DNA of 64,000 nucleotides from Bacillus gaemokensis (GCF_001590835.1 NZ_LTAQ01000001.1:146357-210356); one strand, 5' to 3'; counted from the first letter of the stretch, positions 41,664-56,162 are shown. Notes: generated by a model from the letters alone, not told the origin. Numbers and translations: made by a program.

Positions 41664-44600
41664 GCATGTACCACCTCGTGACGTTTCGTTGGCGCGATTT
41701 CTTTCATTGCGTGAGCTGAGAATGTCATAGATTCTAACACTCTTAGAATCGCTCTTGTTGTATCAAGTGATGTTAAGCAAGCTACACCATTCTCTACAGA
41801 CTCACGGCGAATACGGAAACCATCACGCGCTGGTTGTTTTCCTTTTGTTAATGTATTGATGACAAACTGTGCTTTTCCTTGACGAATGATATCAAGTAAG
41901 TTGTAGTCTTCAGAATCAATTTTGTTTACAACTTGAACTGGAATGTTTTGCTCTGTTAATGTTTTTGCTGTTCCTGCTGTCGCTAATAAGTTATAGCCAA
42001 TCTCATGGAAGCGTTTCGCGATTTCCATTGCTTCTTCTTTGTCTTTATCCGCAACCGTGATGATGACAGATCCATGTGTTGGAATACTAATTCCAGAAGC
42101 AACAAGACCTTTGTATAACGCTTTTTCAAGCGTCATGTCTTTCCCCATTACTTCTCCTGTTGATTTCATTTCAGGTCCTAATGTTGTATCAACCGAACGC
42201 AGTTTTGCAAAAGAGAATACCGGTGCTTTTACATATACTTCTTTCTCTTCAGGGTGATAGCCTGTTTTGTATCCTTGTTCTACTAATGATACGCCTAGAA
42301 TTACTTTCGTTGCGATGTTTGCCATCGGTACGCCTGTAATTTTGCTTAAAAATGGTACTGTACGGCTCGCGCGTGGGTTTACTTCTAGTACATATACTTC
42401 ATCTCTGAACACAACAAACTGGATATTTAGTAATCCAATGATATTTAATCCTCTTGCAAGTGAAATTGTATTTTCAATGATTTGTTCTTTAATTTTTTCA
42501 GATATACTTTGCGGTGGATATACACCGATTGAGTCACCTGAGTGAACACCAGCTCGCTCAATATGCTCCATGATACCTGGAATGTATACATTCTCACCGT
42601 CTGAAATTGCATCTACTTCAATTTCTTTCCCGACCATGTAACGGTCAATTAATACCGGATGCTCCGCATGAACTTTCACTGCATTTTTCATATAGTGCAG
42701 TAATTCTTCTTGACGATATACAATTTCCATCGCACGCCCACCAAGTACATAAGACGGTCTTACAAGTACTGGATAGCCAATTTCTTCAGCATTTGCTACC
42801 GCTTGTTCTACTGTTGTTGCTGTTTTACCAACTGGCTGCGGGATGCCTAATTGTGTAAGTGCTGCTTCGAATTTATCACGGTCTTCTGCACGATCTAAAT
42901 CTTCAAGTGATGTACCTAGAATCTTCACACCGTGTTCTTCTAATTTTGCAGCTAAGTTAATTGCTGTTTGTCCACCGAACTGAACAATAACACCTTCTGG
43001 TTTCTCTAAATCGATAATGTGCATCACATCTTCAATTGTTAATGGTTCAAAGTATAATTTGTCAGAGATACTAAAGTCTGTTGAAACTGTTTCTGGGTTG
43101 TTATTTACAATAATCGCTTCATACCCAGCTTCTTTAATCGCCCATACAGAATGTACTGTTGCATAATCAAATTCAACACCTTGACCAATACGGATTGGAC
43201 CAGACCCAAGAACAACTACACTTTTACGATCCGTAACAATTGATTCATTTTCATCACCATATGTGCTGTAGTAGTATGGTGTTGCAGATTCAAATTCTGC
43301 CGCGCAAGTATCTACCATTTTGTATACTGGAATCATATTGCTTTCTTTACGCATGTCGTATACTTCACGCGCTGTTTTGTTCCATGCTGCTGCAATATAA
43401 TGATCACTAAAGCCCATTACTTTCGCTTCTTGTAACACTTCCATATCGCCTACATGCTCTTTCACAATACGTTCCATGTTGACGATATTTTCGACTTTTT
43501 GTAAGAAGAAGAAGTCCATTTCACACCATTCGTTAATTTCTTTCTTCGTTACGCCTTGACGAATTGCTTCTGCTACGATGAACAAGCGTTCATCATCTGC
43601 TTTTATAATGCGTTTTTTCATTGTTTCTTTATCAAGTTCTTTTAGATGATCTAGCTCTAAATGATAAATACCAAGCTCTAGAGAGCGAATCGCCTTTAAC
43701 AATGACTGTTCTAGGTTACGACCGATAGACATAACTTCTCCAGTCGCTTTCATTTGTGTACCAAGCGTTCTGTTCGCTGATTCAAACTTATCAAACGGCC
43801 AGCGTGGAATTTTCGAAACGACATAATCTAATGCCGGCTCAAAGCATGCGTAAGTTTTTTGTGTAACTGGGTTTATAATTTCATCAAGTGTTAAGCCAAC
43901 TGCTATTTTTGCTGCCAATTTTGCAATCGGATATCCTGTCGCTTTAGATGCTAGTGCAGATGAGCGACTTACACGTGGATTTACTTCGATTACGTAATAC
44001 TGGAAACTATGCGGATCAAGTGCTAGCTGAACGTTACATCCACCCTCGATGCCAAGTGCACGAATAATTTTTAATGATGTATTACGAAGCATTTGATATT
44101 CGCGATCACTTAGCGTTTGACTTGGCGCAACAACGATGGAGTCTCCTGTATGTACACCAACTGGATCAATATTTTCCATGTTACATACTACGATGGCATT
44201 GTCGTTTGCATCACGCATTACTTCATATTCAATTTCTTTACAACCTGCGATGCTTTTTTCTAGTAAACATTGTGTTACTGGACTATGTTTTAATCCACCT
44301 GAGACAATTTCAATTAGTTCTTCTTCATCATTACAAATTCCGCCGCCTGTTCCTCCCATTGTGAATGCTGGGCGAACAATAACCGGATAACCAATTTCTT
44401 TTACAAATTCATGTGCTTCTTCTAGCGTGTGAATAATTGTACTAGATGGAATTGGCTCATTTAATTCCTGCATTAATGTACGGAATAAATCACGATCTTC
44501 CGCTTGCTCAATTGCTGATAATTTCGTTCCTAAAATTTCCACTCCACACTCTTCTAATACACCTGATTTGGCAAGTTCAACAGCCATATTTAAGCCTGTT

Positions 44601-44878
44601 TGTCCACCAAGCGTTGGTAAGATTGCATCCGGACGTTCTTTACGAATAATGCGACTTACAAACTCTAATGTTAATGGCTCAATATATACTTTATCTGCAG
44701 TTGCAGTATCTGTCATAATTGTTGCTGGGTTTGAGTTTACAAGGATAACTTTGTAACCTTCTTCTCTAAGAGATTGACAAGCTTGTGTTCCAGAATAATC
44801 AAACTCGGCTGCTTGCCCGATTACAATTGGTCCTGATCCGATTACTAAAATTGTGTTAATGTCTAGGCGTTTTGGCAT
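41660..44878 (-). CDS. carB: Carbamoyl-phosphate synthase large subunit
   Basis: Makes carbamoyl phosphate from bicarbonate, ammonia and two ATP. The 1,072 residues contain two homologous ATP-grasp halves. The first starts [21 protein letters not shown]; the second repeats [20 protein letters not shown] near residue 555. The C-terminal MGS-like allosteric domain includes ATAGTAKTL. It is the pyrimidine-operon enzyme (pyrAB in B. subtilis). It overlaps carA by 16 nt. Confidence 0.98.
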
Positions 44879-45956
44879 AACTCTTCCCCTTCTTTCTTAA
44901 AGCTTTCAATCATTGTTAAGAAATCTTCAAACAAATCATTCGCATCTTCTGGTCCTGCTGATGCTTCTGGATGATATTGTACTGTAAATGCTGGAAACTT
45001 CGTATGACGAAGACCTTCTACTGTTCCGTCATTTAAAGCAACATGTGTAATTTCAAGATCTGTACTTTTAACTGATTCTTCTTCTACTGCATAACCATGG
45101 TTTTGAGAAGTAATTGCTACTTTTCCTGTTGCTACATGTTTTACAGGATGGTTTAAACCACGGTGACCGAATTTTAATTTGATTGTATTCGCACCAGATG
45201 CTAGAGCGAACAATTGATGTCCAAGACAAATTCCGAATAACGGTACTTTTCCAATAATCCCTTGTAACATTTCGATTGCTTCTGGTACATCTTTTGGATC
45301 TCCAGGTCCATTACTTAGCATAATTCCATCTGGACTTAAACGTAGAATTTCTTCTGCCGATGTATTATAAGGAACAACGATCACATCGCAATCACGTTTA
45401 TTTAATTCGCGTAAAATACCATGCTTCATTCCGAAGTCAACAAGTACAACACGATGGCCACGGCCTGGGCTTGGATATGGATCCTTTGTTGATACACGCT
45501 TCACATGATCTGTAAAGACTGTTGCTTTTAATTGACTAACAATATAATCCACGTCTACATCCATGTTACAAAGGCGTCCGCGCAAAGTACCATATTGACG
45601 AATTTTTCTCGTTAACTTTCTTGTATCAATTCCTGCGAGTCCTGGAATATTTCTTCCTTTTAAATACTCATCTAATGAAATTTCGTTACGGAAGTTAGAT
45701 GGATGATCACAAATTTCATTTACGATTAAGCCGTGTACAGATGGCTGAATTGATTCAAAGTCGTCACGGTTAATTCCATAATTTCCGATTAATGGGTACG
45801 TAAACGTTACAATTTGACCGCAATATGATGGATCAGATAATGTTTCTTGGTATCCTGTCATTCCTGTTGTAAATACGACTTCACCTGATTTTTCAATTTC
45901 TCCGCCGAAGCCTTTTCCAATTAATACTGTTCCATCTTCTAAGATAAGCTGTCTTT

Positions 45957-45960
<4 letters not shown>
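44863..45960 (-). CDS. carA: Carbamoyl-phosphate synthase small (glutaminase) subunit
   Basis: Class I glutamine amidotransferase that supplies ammonia to CarB. 365 residues from the ATG at 45960 ([19 protein letters not shown]). The nucleophile cysteine is in FGICLGHQL and the His/Glu pair in [11 protein letters not shown]. subtilis name pyrAA. It overlaps pyrC by 4 nt. Confidence 0.98.
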
Positions 45961-48150
<2,190 letters not shown>

Positions 48151-48204
48151 TCATCTTTCTGATTTTTATGATAACACTTTTGTATTTATATAACAATAAC
48201 TGCA

Positions 48205-48289
48205 TAAAAATACCCTAGCCATGTGAGACTAGGGTGCAAGAAAGACGCCACCCTTTTCTGTCTCACAGGACTGAATTAAAAGGTTGTTT
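48205..48289 (-). promoter_or_regulatory. PyrR attenuator between uraA and pyrB
   Basis: On the minus strand, AACCTTTTAATTCAGTCCTG followed by TGAGACAG forms the PyrR-binding anti-antiterminator loop (core CAGTCCTGTGAGAC). About 25 nt later comes the terminator hairpin ACCCTAG/CTAGGGT (48235-48211) and a T-run. UMP-bound PyrR would favour the terminator. Confidence 0.9.
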
Positions 48290-49573
48290 TTATGAAGCAA
48301 TCTGCTTAGATTGTTGTTTCTGTTTCGTTTCTGGTAACAGTAGGTTTAACAGTACACCAACGATTGCTGCTAGTGCCATTCCTTCTACTTGGAATGATTC
48401 TCCGACATGAAGTACTGCACCACCAATACCGATTACAAGAATGACTGATGCAATCATTAAGTTTCGTTTATCGCTTAAGTCTGTTTTATCATCTACCATC
48501 ATGCGTAAACCACTAGATGCAATGACTCCGAAGAGTAAAATTGATACCCCGCCCATAACCGGTGTTGGAATCGAGTGAATCAGTGCTGAAATCTTACCGA
48601 TAAATCCGAACATAATCGCGAACACTGCTGATCCGATGAACAAGTATACGCTATATGCTCTCGTAATGGCCAGTACACCGATGTTTTCACCGTATGTTGT
48701 ATTCGGTGGCCCACCAATTGCTGATGCGATTAATGTTGCTACTCCATCCCCAAAAATCGAGCGATGCAAACCTGGTTTTTCAATTAAGTCTTTTTTAATA
48801 ACATTCCCTAGAACAATTTGGTGTCCAATGTGTTCTGAAATTGTCACTAATGCAACTGGTACCATTAAGAGTACAATCTTCCATGAAAACTCTGGAGTGT
48901 AAGTTACAAACGGTACTATAAAGTCTGGTACATCAAACCACTTTGCCTCAACTACTGGCTTTAAGTCTACTAAACCTTGGAAGTAAGCGAAGATATATCC
49001 TCCAATAATCCCTAATAATACTGGGATGATACTGAAAAATCCTCTTCCGAATATAGAGCAAATGATTGTAATCGCAAGTGTTACTAGTGCCACTGAGAAG
49101 TGTGTAAAACTATACTTACCATCCGCACCATTCATTGCCATATTAACAGCTGTGTGTGCTAATGCTAACCCGATAACCATTACAACTGGCCCCACTACAA
49201 TTGGTGGAAGTAATTTCATAATCCATGCTGATCCCGATTTCTTAATTCCTAGTGAAATTAAGATGTAAACAAGTCCTGCTAGTAAACCACCAAGCATTGC
49301 CGCTCCTGGTCCACCTGCTGTCTTTGCTGTAATAATCGGTGCAATAAACGCGAATGACGATCCAAGATACGCTGGTACTTGACCTTTTGTTATAAGAAGG
49401 AACGCTAGTGTTCCTAATCCACTTGAGATTAAAGCCACTGATGGATTCAGTCCTGTTAAAAACGGAACAAGCACTGTTGATCCAAACATCGCGAACAAAT
49501 GTTGTATACTTAAAAATAACCATTTTCCCGGTTTCGGTACTTCATGAATGTCTAACACTGGCTTTTGTTCCAT
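48290..49573 (-). CDS. uraA: Uracil permease
   Basis: Proton-coupled uracil importer in the cell membrane (pyrP in B. subtilis). 427 residues from the ATG at 49573 (MEQKPVLDIHEVPKPGKW), with GAAGGAGG upstream; the frame to 49699 crosses the attenuator and is not used. Twelve to fourteen membrane segments of the nucleobase:cation symporter-2 family: QHLFAMFGSTVLVPFLTGL, GSSFAFIAPI, GGPPNTTYGENIG. It is placed between pyrR and pyrB, flanked by attenuators. Confidence 0.97.
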   Translation of the reverse strand: MEQKPVLDIHEVPKPGKWLFLSIQHLFAMFGSTVLVPFLTGLNPSVALISSGLGTLAFLLITKGQVPAYLGSSFAFIAPIITAKTAGGPGAAMLGGLLAGLVYILISLGIKKSGSAWIMKLLPPIVVGPVVMVIGLALAHTAVNMAMNGADGKYSFTHFSVALVTLAITIICSIFGRGFFSIIPVLLGIIGGYIFAYFQGLVDLKPVVEAKWFDVPDFIVPFVTYTPEFSWKIVLLMVPVALVTISEHIGHQIVLGNVIKKDLIEKPGLHRSIFGDGVATLIASAIGGPPNTTYGENIGVLAITRAYSVYLFIGSAVFAIMFGFIGKISALIHSIPTPVMGGVSILLFGVIASSGLRMMVDDKTDLSDKRNLMIASVILVIGIGGAVLHVGESFQVEGMALAAIVGVLLNLLLPETKQKQQSKQIAS

Positions 49574-49604
49574 TGTTACATCCTCCTTCAGTTTAAAAAT
49601 TTGC

Positions 49605-49720
49605 AATAAAAAAACTCTTTGTGCCCTGTGCACAAAGAGTCCTATACTTTCATATGCCAAATTTGACATATGAAAGCCAAGACCCTTTGGCAGCCTCACA
49701 GGACTACATTTAAAAGGGCT
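49605..49720 (-). promoter_or_regulatory. PyrR attenuator between pyrR and uraA
   Basis: The minus strand carries the PyrR loop AGTCCTGTGAGGCT flanked by complementary CCCTTTT/AAAGGG. A central perfect hairpin CTTTCATATG/CATATGAAAG follows. The terminator is ACTCTTTGTGC/GCACAAAGAGT plus seven T (about 49640-49607). Confidence 0.92.
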
Positions 49721-50266
<546 letters not shown>

Positions 50267-50304
50267 TTACACCTCCAAGCTTTTTCTTACGTGAGAGGAA
50301 TCTT

Positions 50305-50425
50305 ATAAAAAAAGTCCTCTCAGCGTGTGCGAGAGGACTTTTGAAAAAAAGGGTATAAGTATACCCTAAGTATTTCAAACCGTTACCTTCTCAACCTCAC
50401 GGGGCTGTGTTAAAGGATCATTATT
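50305..50425 (-). promoter_or_regulatory. PyrR attenuator in the pyrR leader
   Basis: The minus strand has CCTTTAACACAGCCCCGTGAGG followed by TTGAGAAGG, the PyrR-binding loop with its closing stem. A small hairpin AGGGTATACTTATACCCT with seven T follows, then the main terminator AAGTCCTCTCG/GAGAGGACTT with seven T (about 50343-50305). Confidence 0.9.
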
Positions 50426-50436
50426 TAACTGTTGCT

Positions 50437-50465
50437 AGTATCTCAGCTTTTATTCGTTTTGTCAA
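50437..50465 (-). promoter_or_regulatory. pyr operon promoter (sigma-A)
   Basis: TTGACA (50465-50460), 17-bp spacer, GATACT (50442-50437) on the minus strand. It lies within 3 nt of the rluD stop codon and directly before the PyrR leader. Confidence 0.88.
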
Positions 50466-50467
50466 TA

Positions 50468-51376
50468 CTATTTCCGTAAAACATGTAAGACTTCTTCAAA
50501 TACTGCTGGTACTGGTGCTTCAAATTCAACATATTCACCTGTGCGAGGATGATCAAATCCTAATATTCCTGCATGAAGCGCTTGTCCGTTTATATCTAAT
50601 GTTTTTTTCGGACCATATTTTGGATCTCCCGCAAGTGGATAACCAATATATTTCATATGAACACGGATTTGGTGCGTACGCCCTGTTTCTAAACGACATT
50701 CAACTAGCGTAAAGTCCTTGAAACGTTCTAACACTTGGAAATGTGTAACAGCGTGCTTACCATTCTCATCAACCGTCATACTTTGACGCTCCTTCTTATC
50801 ACGACCAATCGGAGCATCAATTGTTCCTTTATCATGTGGAATCACCCCGTGAACAATTGCTTTGTAGCGTCTTGTTACTGTTTTTTCCACAAGTTGATTT
50901 ACAAGAGATTCATGTGCCATATCATTTTTGGCAACCATTAATAGACCAGAAGTGTCCTTATCAATACGGTGTACAATACCAGGACGCATAACACCATTAA
51001 TACCAGATAAGTCTGTACAGTGGTGCATTAGTCCATTTACAAGAGTACCACTTGTATGACCTGGAGCAGGGTGCACAACCATACCACGTGGTTTATTTAC
51101 AACAAGCACGTCCGCATCCTCATAATGAATTTCTAAATTCATATCTTCTGGCAAAACATCAAGCTCTTCTGGCTCTGGAATCGCTACTGAAATCTCATCA
51201 TTCACTTTTACTTTATAATTCCCTTTAATGTCATTTCCATTTACGGTTACAACACCGTCTTTAATCCATTGTTGTACTTGTGAACGTGACCATTCATTAT
51301 TAACTCCCGCAAGAAATTTATCAATGCGTTCACTCTTTTGTTCTTCTGAAACTGTTACTTGTACTACTTCACTCAT
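50468..51376 (-). CDS. rluD: RluD-family 23S rRNA pseudouridine synthase (YlyB)
   Basis: Converts uridines of 23S rRNA to pseudouridine; in E. coli RluD acts on helix 69, and the Bacillus targets are inferred. The protein is 302 residues. An S4 RNA-binding domain covers about 14-75 (RIDKFLAGVNNEWSRSQVQQW). The catalytic aspartate is Asp139 in VHRIDKDTSGLL. It follows lspA by 4 nt, the usual lspA-rluD pair. Confidence 0.96.
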   Translation of the reverse strand: MSEVVQVTVSEEQKSERIDKFLAGVNNEWSRSQVQQWIKDGVVTVNGNDIKGNYKVKVNDEISVAIPEPEELDVLPEDMNLEIHYEDADVLVVNKPRGMVVHPAPGHTSGTLVNGLMHHCTDLSGINGVMRPGIVHRIDKDTSGLLMVAKNDMAHESLVNQLVEKTVTRRYKAIVHGVIPHDKGTIDAPIGRDKKERQSMTVDENGKHAVTHFQVLERFKDFTLVECRLETGRTHQIRVHMKYIGYPLAGDPKYGPKKTLDINGQALHAGILGFDHPRTGEYVEFEAPVPAVFEEVLHVLRK

Positions 51377-51380
51377 TCAA

Positions 51381-51896
<516 letters not shown>

Positions 51897-51962
51897 TCAC
51901 AATGAACCTTTATAGAAGAATAAAATAAAATGAAAAAAGGTAACATAATATCGTTGTGCATA

Positions 51963-52292
51963 TCACACATTTATCTTTTCATATAAGAATTCACTGATCG
52001 CACGAGCCGTTGGCATCGTTTTCATCTGCTTTACAGGAATATATTTTCCAGTTTCCTCACAAATACCATACATATCGATGTCCATTTTAAACAACGCTCG
52101 CTCAACATCTTTTAGATCTTCTCTTATATCATGTAAAAATAATTTCTTTTTTTCATCTTCCTTCGGTTCATAGCCTAATTCCTGTCCAAATTCCACCTGA
52201 TAAGTCTCTATCGCTTCTTTCGCCAGTCTCTCCTGTAGTTCTTTTCTCATCAATTGTAATTCTTCTCTGATTTCCATATAAATTTCATTCAC
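51963..52292 (-). CDS. ylyA: TraR/DksA-like protein YlyA
   Basis: 109 residues, with an N-terminal helical hairpin and a short C-terminal domain (MYGICEETGKYIPVKQMKTMPTA) similar to DksA/TraR proteins, which bind in the RNA polymerase secondary channel. Only one cysteine remains where the family has a four-cysteine zinc site, so it does not bind zinc in the usual way. It lies between ileS and lspA, where B. subtilis has ylyA; there the protein is linked to sporulation transcription. Function here is inferred. Confidence 0.85.
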   Translation of the reverse strand: MNEIYMEIREELQLMRKELQERLAKEAIETYQVEFGQELGYEPKEDEKKKLFLHDIREDLKDVERALFKMDIDMYGICEETGKYIPVKQMKTMPTARAISEFLYEKINV

Positions 52293-52496
52293 GTGTACAT
52301 TCCTCCTGGCTGCAATGTACCGTTAGTGTGTCCGAAATCCACCCGCTTACCGCTCACACATTTTTCCTTCACAAGAAAGTGAGAAAACGAAAATTTGATC
52401 ACCAGGGTACTTTTCATTCCCCACTTATTATTAATCCTCAACTCTCCTTACTTTATGAATAACTGATCTCAATGACAAATAACATTACTTGCTATA

Positions 52497-52531
52497 AAAA
52501 AACTGACTGCCGTAATAGCAGTCAGTTTTTT
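52497..52531 (-). terminator. ileS terminator
   Basis: AAAAAACTGACTGC and GCAGTCAGTTTTTT arms with a 7-nt loop, ending 10 nt beyond the ileS stop. The rest of the ileS-ylyA gap (52293-52496) shows no gene. Confidence 0.9.
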
Positions 52532-52540
52532 ATCATATCA

Positions 52541-55306
52541 TTATTTCACATAATTTTCTTTTACAACTGTTGCACAACGCTCACATAATGTTTCATGCTC
52601 AGCATCTTTACCAATTGTTTCAGAAACAACCCAACAACGTTCACATGTTTCACCAGTTGCTTGTGTTACACCCACAGCTGTGAATTCATATTTTGGAGCA
52701 CCTGCTGGAGCTTCTTCTATCGTTCCACCAAGTTTATACTCAGAAACAATAAACAATTGTTTTAAATCTTCGCTAATAGATTCTAACATTTGCTTCATTT
52801 CTACAGTTGGATACAGTGTAATACTTGCATTTAATGACTTACCAATTACTTTTTCATTACGAGCAACTTCCAATGCTTTTAAAACGTCATCACGAAGGTG
52901 CATGAATGCATCCCATTTAGATTTTAGTTCTTTAGAACCATCTAATTCCACAGCCTCTGGCATATCAGTTAACTGAACGCTTTCTTCAGTAACACCAGGA
53001 ATATATGGCCATACTTCATCAGCTGTATGAGGTAAGATTGGTGTTACAAGTTTTGTTAATGCAACAAGAACATCGTAAAGTACCGTTTGGATCGCACGGC
53101 GATCCTGATGATCTGCAGCTTCGATGTATAGAATATCTTTTGCAAAGTCTAAATAGAATGAGCTTAAGTCAATTGTGCAGAAGTTATGAATTGCATGATA
53201 TACTGCCGCAAAATCATATGTTTCATATGCTTCTTTTACTTTTGTAATTAAATCATTTAATTTCACTAACATATAGCAATCCACTTCACGTAGTTCAGCT
53301 TTTGCTACTGCGTCTTGACTTGGATTAAAGTCAGCTAGGTTTCCTAATAAGAAACGGAATGTATTACGGATTTTACGATATACTTCTGCAACTTGTTTTA
53401 AGATATCATCTGAAATACGTACATCAGATTGATAATCAACAGAAGATACCCATAACCGTAAAATGTCTCCACCTAATTGATCCATAATTTTCTTCGGTAC
53501 AACAATGTTTCCGATAGATTTACTCATTTTACGACCTTCACCGTCTAGTACAAAGCCATGACTTAAAACGCCTTTATATGGAGCTTTACCTGTTACTGCA
53601 ACTGCAGTTGATAACGAAGAGTTAAACCAACCACGATATTGGTCAGATCCTTCTAGATATAAATCTGCTGGGCGTTGTAGGTCATCACGCTCTTCTAATA
53701 CAGCTTGGTGAGAAGAACCTGAGTCAAACCATACGTCCATAATGTCTGTTTCTTTACGGAATTCACCATTTGGACTAGATGGATGTGTAAATCCTTCTGG
53801 TAATAAATCTTTTGCTTCACGCTCAAACCATACGTTAGAACCGTTCTCACGGAATAAATCTGCTACATGATTAATTGTTTCATCTGTAATAATTGGATCG
53901 CCATTCTCTGCATAGAAGACAGGAATCGGTACACCCCATGCACGTTGACGAGAAATACACCAATCACCACGATCACGAACCATATTATGAAGGCGTGTTT
54001 CACCCCATGCTGGTACCCATTTTGTTTCTGCAACTGCTTCTAATAACTCACTACGGAATGCTTCAATAGATGCAAACCATTGCGCTGTCGCACGGAAGAT
54101 AATTGGTTTTTTCGTTCTCCAGTCATGTGGATAAGAATGCGTAATAAATGTTAATTTTAATAACGCGCCAACTTCTTCTAGTTTTTCTGTGATTGGCTTA
54201 TTCGCTTTATCGTAGAATAAACCTTCGAATCCAGGTGCTTCACTCGTTAATACACCTTTATCATCCACTGGGCAAAGAACTTCTAATCCATATTGCTTAC
54301 CAACAAGGAAATCGTCTTCCCCGTGTCCAGGCGCCGTATGTACACAACCTGTACCAGCATCTGTTGTAACGTGCTCACCAAGCATAACTAAAGAATCACG
54401 GTCATAGAATGGATGCTTTGCAACTGTATACTCAAGTTCGTTACCCTTAACTGTTTTCACAACTTCAGTATTTTCCCACTCTAACGTTTTTGAAACTGTG
54501 TCAAATAGTTCAGAAGCAATAATATATTTTTCATCATTTACTTTTACAATGCTATATTCAAGCTCTGGATGCACAGAGATACCTAAGTTTGCTGGTAATG
54601 TCCAAGGTGTTGTCGTCCAAATGATAAATTTCTCGTCGCCTTCTAATACGTCTTTTCCGTCTTTTACAGGGAATGCCACGTAAATAGATGCTGATTTTTT
54701 ATCTTTGTATTCAATTTCAGCTTCAGCTAAAGCTGATTCACTTGTCGGAGACCAATAAACTGGTTTTTGTCCTTTATAGATATAACCTTTTTTCGCCATA
54801 TCGCCAAACACTTTAATTTGTTGTGCTTCATAAGCTGGCTCTAAAGTGATATATGGGTTGTCCCAATCTGCTCGTACACCAAGACGTTTAAATTGCTCAC
54901 GTTGACGATTTACTTGTTCATATGCATACTCTGCACATAATTTACGGAATTCCGCAACCGTCATTTCTTTACGCTTTACCCCTTTATTCGTTAAAGCTTG
55001 TTCAATTGGTAAACCGTGTGTATCCCACCCTGGTACATATGGTGCACAGTAACCTGTCATCGATTTGTAACGAACAATGAAATCTTTTAATACTTTATTT
55101 AATGCATGTCCCATATGAATGTCACCATTCGCATATGGAGGGCCATCATGCAGCACAAATAAAGGACGACCTTTTGTATGTTCTTGTACTTTTTCGTAAA
55201 TATTCATTTCAGCCCACTGTTCTTGCATTGCAGGCTCACGTTTTGGTAAATTCCCACGCATTGGGAATTCTGTTTTCGGCATTAGTAATGTATTTTTGTA
55301 CTCCAT
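52541..55306 (-). CDS. ileS: Isoleucyl-tRNA synthetase
   Basis: Charges tRNA-Ile and edits mischarged valine. 921 residues from the ATG at 55306 ([20 protein letters not shown]), with AGGAGG 8 nt upstream; a TTG two codons earlier is too close. The HIGH motif is HMGH at 64-67, the editing domain follows with [10 protein letters not shown] and [12 protein letters not shown], and KMSKSIGN is near 598. The C-terminal zinc site is CERCWVVS and CERC. Regulated by the T-box upstream. Confidence 0.98.
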   Translation of the reverse strand: MEYKNTLLMPKTEFPMRGNLPKREPAMQEQWAEMNIYEKVQEHTKGRPLFVLHDGPPYANGDIHMGHALNKVLKDFIVRYKSMTGYCAPYVPGWDTHGLPIEQALTNKGVKRKEMTVAEFRKLCAEYAYEQVNRQREQFKRLGVRADWDNPYITLEPAYEAQQIKVFGDMAKKGYIYKGQKPVYWSPTSESALAEAEIEYKDKKSASIYVAFPVKDGKDVLEGDEKFIIWTTTPWTLPANLGISVHPELEYSIVKVNDEKYIIASELFDTVSKTLEWENTEVVKTVKGNELEYTVAKHPFYDRDSLVMLGEHVTTDAGTGCVHTAPGHGEDDFLVGKQYGLEVLCPVDDKGVLTSEAPGFEGLFYDKANKPITEKLEEVGALLKLTFITHSYPHDWRTKKPIIFRATAQWFASIEAFRSELLEAVAETKWVPAWGETRLHNMVRDRGDWCISRQRAWGVPIPVFYAENGDPIITDETINHVADLFRENGSNVWFEREAKDLLPEGFTHPSSPNGEFRKETDIMDVWFDSGSSHQAVLEERDDLQRPADLYLEGSDQYRGWFNSSLSTAVAVTGKAPYKGVLSHGFVLDGEGRKMSKSIGNIVVPKKIMDQLGGDILRLWVSSVDYQSDVRISDDILKQVAEVYRKIRNTFRFLLGNLADFNPSQDAVAKAELREVDCYMLVKLNDLITKVKEAYETYDFAAVYHAIHNFCTIDLSSFYLDFAKDILYIEAADHQDRRAIQTVLYDVLVALTKLVTPILPHTADEVWPYIPGVTEESVQLTDMPEAVELDGSKELKSKWDAFMHLRDDVLKALEVARNEKVIGKSLNASITLYPTVEMKQMLESISEDLKQLFIVSEYKLGGTIEEAPAGAPKYEFTAVGVTQATGETCERCWVVSETIGKDAEHETLCERCATVVKENYVK

Positions 55307-55362
55307 GCTCAATTCCTCCTCGAATATATAAAAGAAAGACCCTTAAAAAATGGAATAAAAAA

Positions 55363-55612
55363 GAGACTTTCTCATCCCCAAAAAGGGACGAGAAAGTCTC
55401 CCGCGGTACCACCCTAGTAGACCATGCACATATGTACAAAGTCCTCTTATATTCTTAACGCGAATATACGCCTACGCTTACTTCTTTGTTCAGCGCGGAA
55501 CTCCAGGGTGATCTTCCCATTATCCTCCTTATCCTGAGCTTACACCATCCTCAGTTCGCTATATAAGGTATGAAAAAGGTACTTATCCCTATCTTCGTTT
55601 TTCTTAATAAAT
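55363..55612 (-). promoter_or_regulatory. Isoleucine T-box riboswitch of ileS
   Basis: The minus strand has the invariant T-box sequence AGGGTGGTACCGCGG at 55415-55401, directly before a terminator hairpin GAGACTTTCTC/GAGAAAGTCTC (55400-55363) and a T-run. Stem I lies upstream; its specifier loop GAAGATCACC presents AUC (55512-55510), an isoleucine codon. Uncharged tRNA-Ile would stabilise the antiterminator. Confidence 0.95.
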
Positions 55613-55624
55613 ATGTTGTTTAAA

Positions 55625-55653
55625 ATTATATGTAATAATGAGAAAAACGTCAA
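55625..55653 (-). promoter_or_regulatory. ileS promoter (sigma-A)
   Basis: TTGACG (55653-55648), 17-bp spacer, perfect TATAAT (55630-55625) on the minus strand. It lies just after the divIVA stop and before the T-box leader. Confidence 0.92.
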
Positions 55654-55655
55654 GC

Positions 55656-56162
55656 TTACACTGTTTCTTCTTTTTTCAACAGCTCGTCTACTTCGTCTTC
55701 TAACTCAATTAACTTGTCCCAATCATCGTTGTTTAACATTTCAAGCTGCGCTTCTAATAGCATACGGAAACGTGTGCGGAATACTTTTGCTTGTTTCTTT
55801 AGTTCTTCAATATCAAATGCAACTTTTCTTGATTTCACTAAAGCTTCGTTAATGATACGATCTGCATTCTTTTCTGCTTCACGCACAATTAATTTTGCTT
55901 CTTTTTGTGCATTACGTTTTACTTCTTCCGCTGCTTCCTGCGCAACAACGATAGATTTGTTCAACGTATCTTCAATGTTAGAAAAATGATCTAATTTCCC
56001 TTCTAGTTGGGCAACTTTTTCTTCTAAAGCTTTTTTCTCACGAATGACTAATTCATAATCTTTAATGATTTGATCAAGGAACTCATTTACTTGATCTTCA
56101 TCATAGCCACGGAATCCGCGACCGAATTCTTTATTATGAATATCTAATGGTGTTAACGGCAC
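55656..56162 (-). CDS. divIVA: Cell division/polarity protein DivIVA
   Basis: Coiled-coil protein that binds curved membrane at poles and septa and positions MinCD partners and the sporulating chromosome. I choose the GTG at 56162, giving MPLTPLDIHNKEFGRGFRGY, the family start, with GGAGGT 7 nt upstream; the frame opens at a TTG at 56177 that coincides with the binding site. 168 residues, coiled coils at about 30-65 and 75-155. It ends the ylmC-to-divIVA division cluster. Confidence 0.96.
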   Translation of the reverse strand: MPLTPLDIHNKEFGRGFRGYDEDQVNEFLDQIIKDYELVIREKKALEEKVAQLEGKLDHFSNIEDTLNKSIVVAQEAAEEVKRNAQKEAKLIVREAEKNADRIINEALVKSRKVAFDIEELKKQAKVFRTRFRMLLEAQLEMLNNDDWDKLIELEDEVDELLKKEETV

